Shown here in pieces: positions 4,687 through 5,574 of a stretch of 5,574 nt of DNA. Source of the DNA: an uncultured Mycoplasma sp. (GTDB taxonomy: Bacteria > Bacillota_I > Bacilli_A > RF39 > UBA660); assembly GCA_905209745.1 (NCBI GenBank), contig CAJLUG010000071.1, positions 1 through 5,574 on the forward strand, read 5' to 3'. Below the pieces are notes generated by a model, which was not told the origin of the DNA, searched no databases, and was given only the letters and a program-made list of their open reading frames with translations. Position 1 is the stretch's first letter. Every line of letters starts with the position of its first letter. The translations under genes and the position numbers were made by a program.

Positions 4687-5574
4687 ATGAAAAAGAAACT
4701 ATTATTACTTAGTTTATTCATATTAGGTATCATTTGTTATCCTAAAGATACACAAGCTTTCTCTTCTAGTAATTACGAAAACAGAGCTTTATGTGGTGCC
4801 TTTGAAGTGTCTTCCTTAAAAAGTGATGGTTCTATTACCAAATTATCTTGTTTCAATACGTTTAATGAAGCAAAAAATTATATGAAAAGTAATGGTGGAG
4901 ATGACTTAGTAGTATTTACCAAAGTATCTGGAAAAACAAAAATAGTAGATGCCAATCTAGCTTTAGTAGATTTAAGTGTCAATCCTACAACTCTTACATT
5001 ATTTTATACAAATAGTAATTTAACTGGATTCCGTTATACTTACATGGATACAGGTTCCTTATATGGAGGAGTAGATGGAGCGTTTATTGAATCTACTTAT
5101 AATGCAAATGGAAACTATGTTGCGAAAGTGAAAATTGGAAACTTTACAGGCTGGATATCTTGGGAAGCGTATGAAATTGTACCTCTAAGTTGGGTAAAGT
5201 CATCTAGTAGTTATACAGTAACAAATGAATCAATTAAACATAACTATGTAAATAAAATCCAAGAAACGTATTCTGGTAGTAGAGGAAGTACGATAGGACC
5301 TAAGCCAGAAATGTTATCTGAAGGAACTTATTATAGTTATGATGGTAAATATTTTTATAAAGACCAAAAGACCATGTTAAAAGACTATAAAAATGGTAAT
5401 TACAACAACGCTGTAAATAAAAATAACGCTTACTACAACTATTATATGTATTTATCAAATCATACAAGGACTAATTATTCTAGTCAAAATATTGATGAAT
5501 ATATTAGAGATAATATGGGAATTACGCAAGATGTTTATGGAAATGCCAGTAATGGTAGTAACTCTAGATTATAT
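4687..5574 (+). CDS. Secreted cell-wall protein, probable N-terminal part of a glucosaminidase (3' end outside window)
   Basis: The frame stays open for 296 residues to the right edge. AAGGAGGTGA (4673-4682), an almost perfect anti-16S match, precedes the ATG. Residues 1-24 are a signal peptide: MKKK, a Leu/Ile core, then an Ala site at TQA before FSSSNYE. Cys17 lacks a lipobox, so this is not a lipoprotein. Residues 32-60 carry two Cys (36 and 55) in a small domain. Residues 104-165 look like an SH3-like beta segment (VKIGNFTGWISWEAYEIV). From about 204 (GPKPEMLSEGTYYSYDGKYFY, then NAVNKNNAYYNYYMYLSNHT and IDEYIRDNMGI) the sequence resembles the region that precedes the GH73-type glucosaminidase domain in wall hydrolases of related Bacillota. 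The catalytic Glu region is not in the window, so enzyme activity is inferred from memory of relatives. It is divergent from the LCP gene and probably coregulated with it. Confidence 0.85.
   Translation, partial: MKKKLLLLSLFILGIICYPKDTQAFSSSNYENRALCGAFEVSSLKSDGSITKLSCFNTFNEAKNYMKSNGGDDLVVFTKVSGKTKIVDANLALVDLSVNPTTLTLFYTNSNLTGFRYTYMDTGSLYGGVDGAFIESTYNANGNYVAKVKIGNFTGWISWEAYEIVPLSWVKSSSSYTVTNESIKHNYVNKIQETYSGSRGSTIGPKPEMLSEGTYYSYDGKYFYKDQKTMLKDYKNGNYNNAVNKNNAYYNYYMYLSNHTRTNYSSQNIDEYIRDNMGITQDVYGNASNGSNSRLY

Noticed and set aside
4505..4690. 61-residue frame in the divergent intergenic region
   Set aside because: It starts at TTG without a Shine-Dalgarno sequence and runs through both promoters, the inverted repeat and the ribosome binding site of the next gene. 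The composition is not protein-like.

Overview
The window comes from an AT-rich, Gram-positive-type bacterium that uses the standard bacterial genetic code: TGG encodes Trp, and TGA ends the gene closing at 1330. It makes a peptidoglycan wall, because it encodes an LCP wall-polymer ligase and a secreted protein that resembles the front part of a wall glucosaminidase. It carries an anaerobe's oxygen-defence set (2Fe superoxide reductase and rubredoxin). Together these suggest an anaerobic low-GC Bacillota, perhaps a gut Bacilli/Erysipelotrichia-like or wall-bearing Mollicutes-related lineage. That placement is inference. No RNA gene, CRISPR array, transposase or integrase is visible.

Layout. 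(1) 1-907, plus strand: the 3' end of an unrecognised gene, then a 208-residue single-pass membrane protein two bases downstream, closed by a strong terminator. (2) 968-2345, plus strand: a tight three-gene redox operon whose genes overlap by 1-4 bases. It encodes an ArsC/Spx-family thiol protein, a desulfoferrodoxin-type superoxide reductase, and a flavin reductase-rubredoxin fusion (Hrb-like). (3) 2344-2403: back-to-back terminators between convergent genes. (4) 2411-4480, minus strand: a large LCP protein with three membrane segments, a solute-binding-protein-like segment, the LCP domain, a PASTA domain and a Gly/Ser-rich acidic tail. (5) 4481-4686: a divergent control region with a near-consensus promoter on each strand and an unusual nested TGTCA/TGACA inverted repeat between them. 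(6) 4687-end, plus strand: the N-terminal 296 residues of a secreted protein, probably a cell-wall glucosaminidase whose catalytic domain lies past the window.

The redox operon looks self-contained. The flavin reductase-rubredoxin fusion could carry NAD(P)H electrons to the superoxide reductase, while the Spx-like protein may sense or relay thiol stress. The divergent pair joins a wall-polymer attachment enzyme to a probable wall hydrolase, and the shared operator-like repeat suggests coordinated control of wall building and remodelling. No wholly new system is evident. The most unusual items are the nested inverted repeat, the composite LCP architecture with a changed active-site arginine, and the coupled superoxide reductase/Hrb arrangement.
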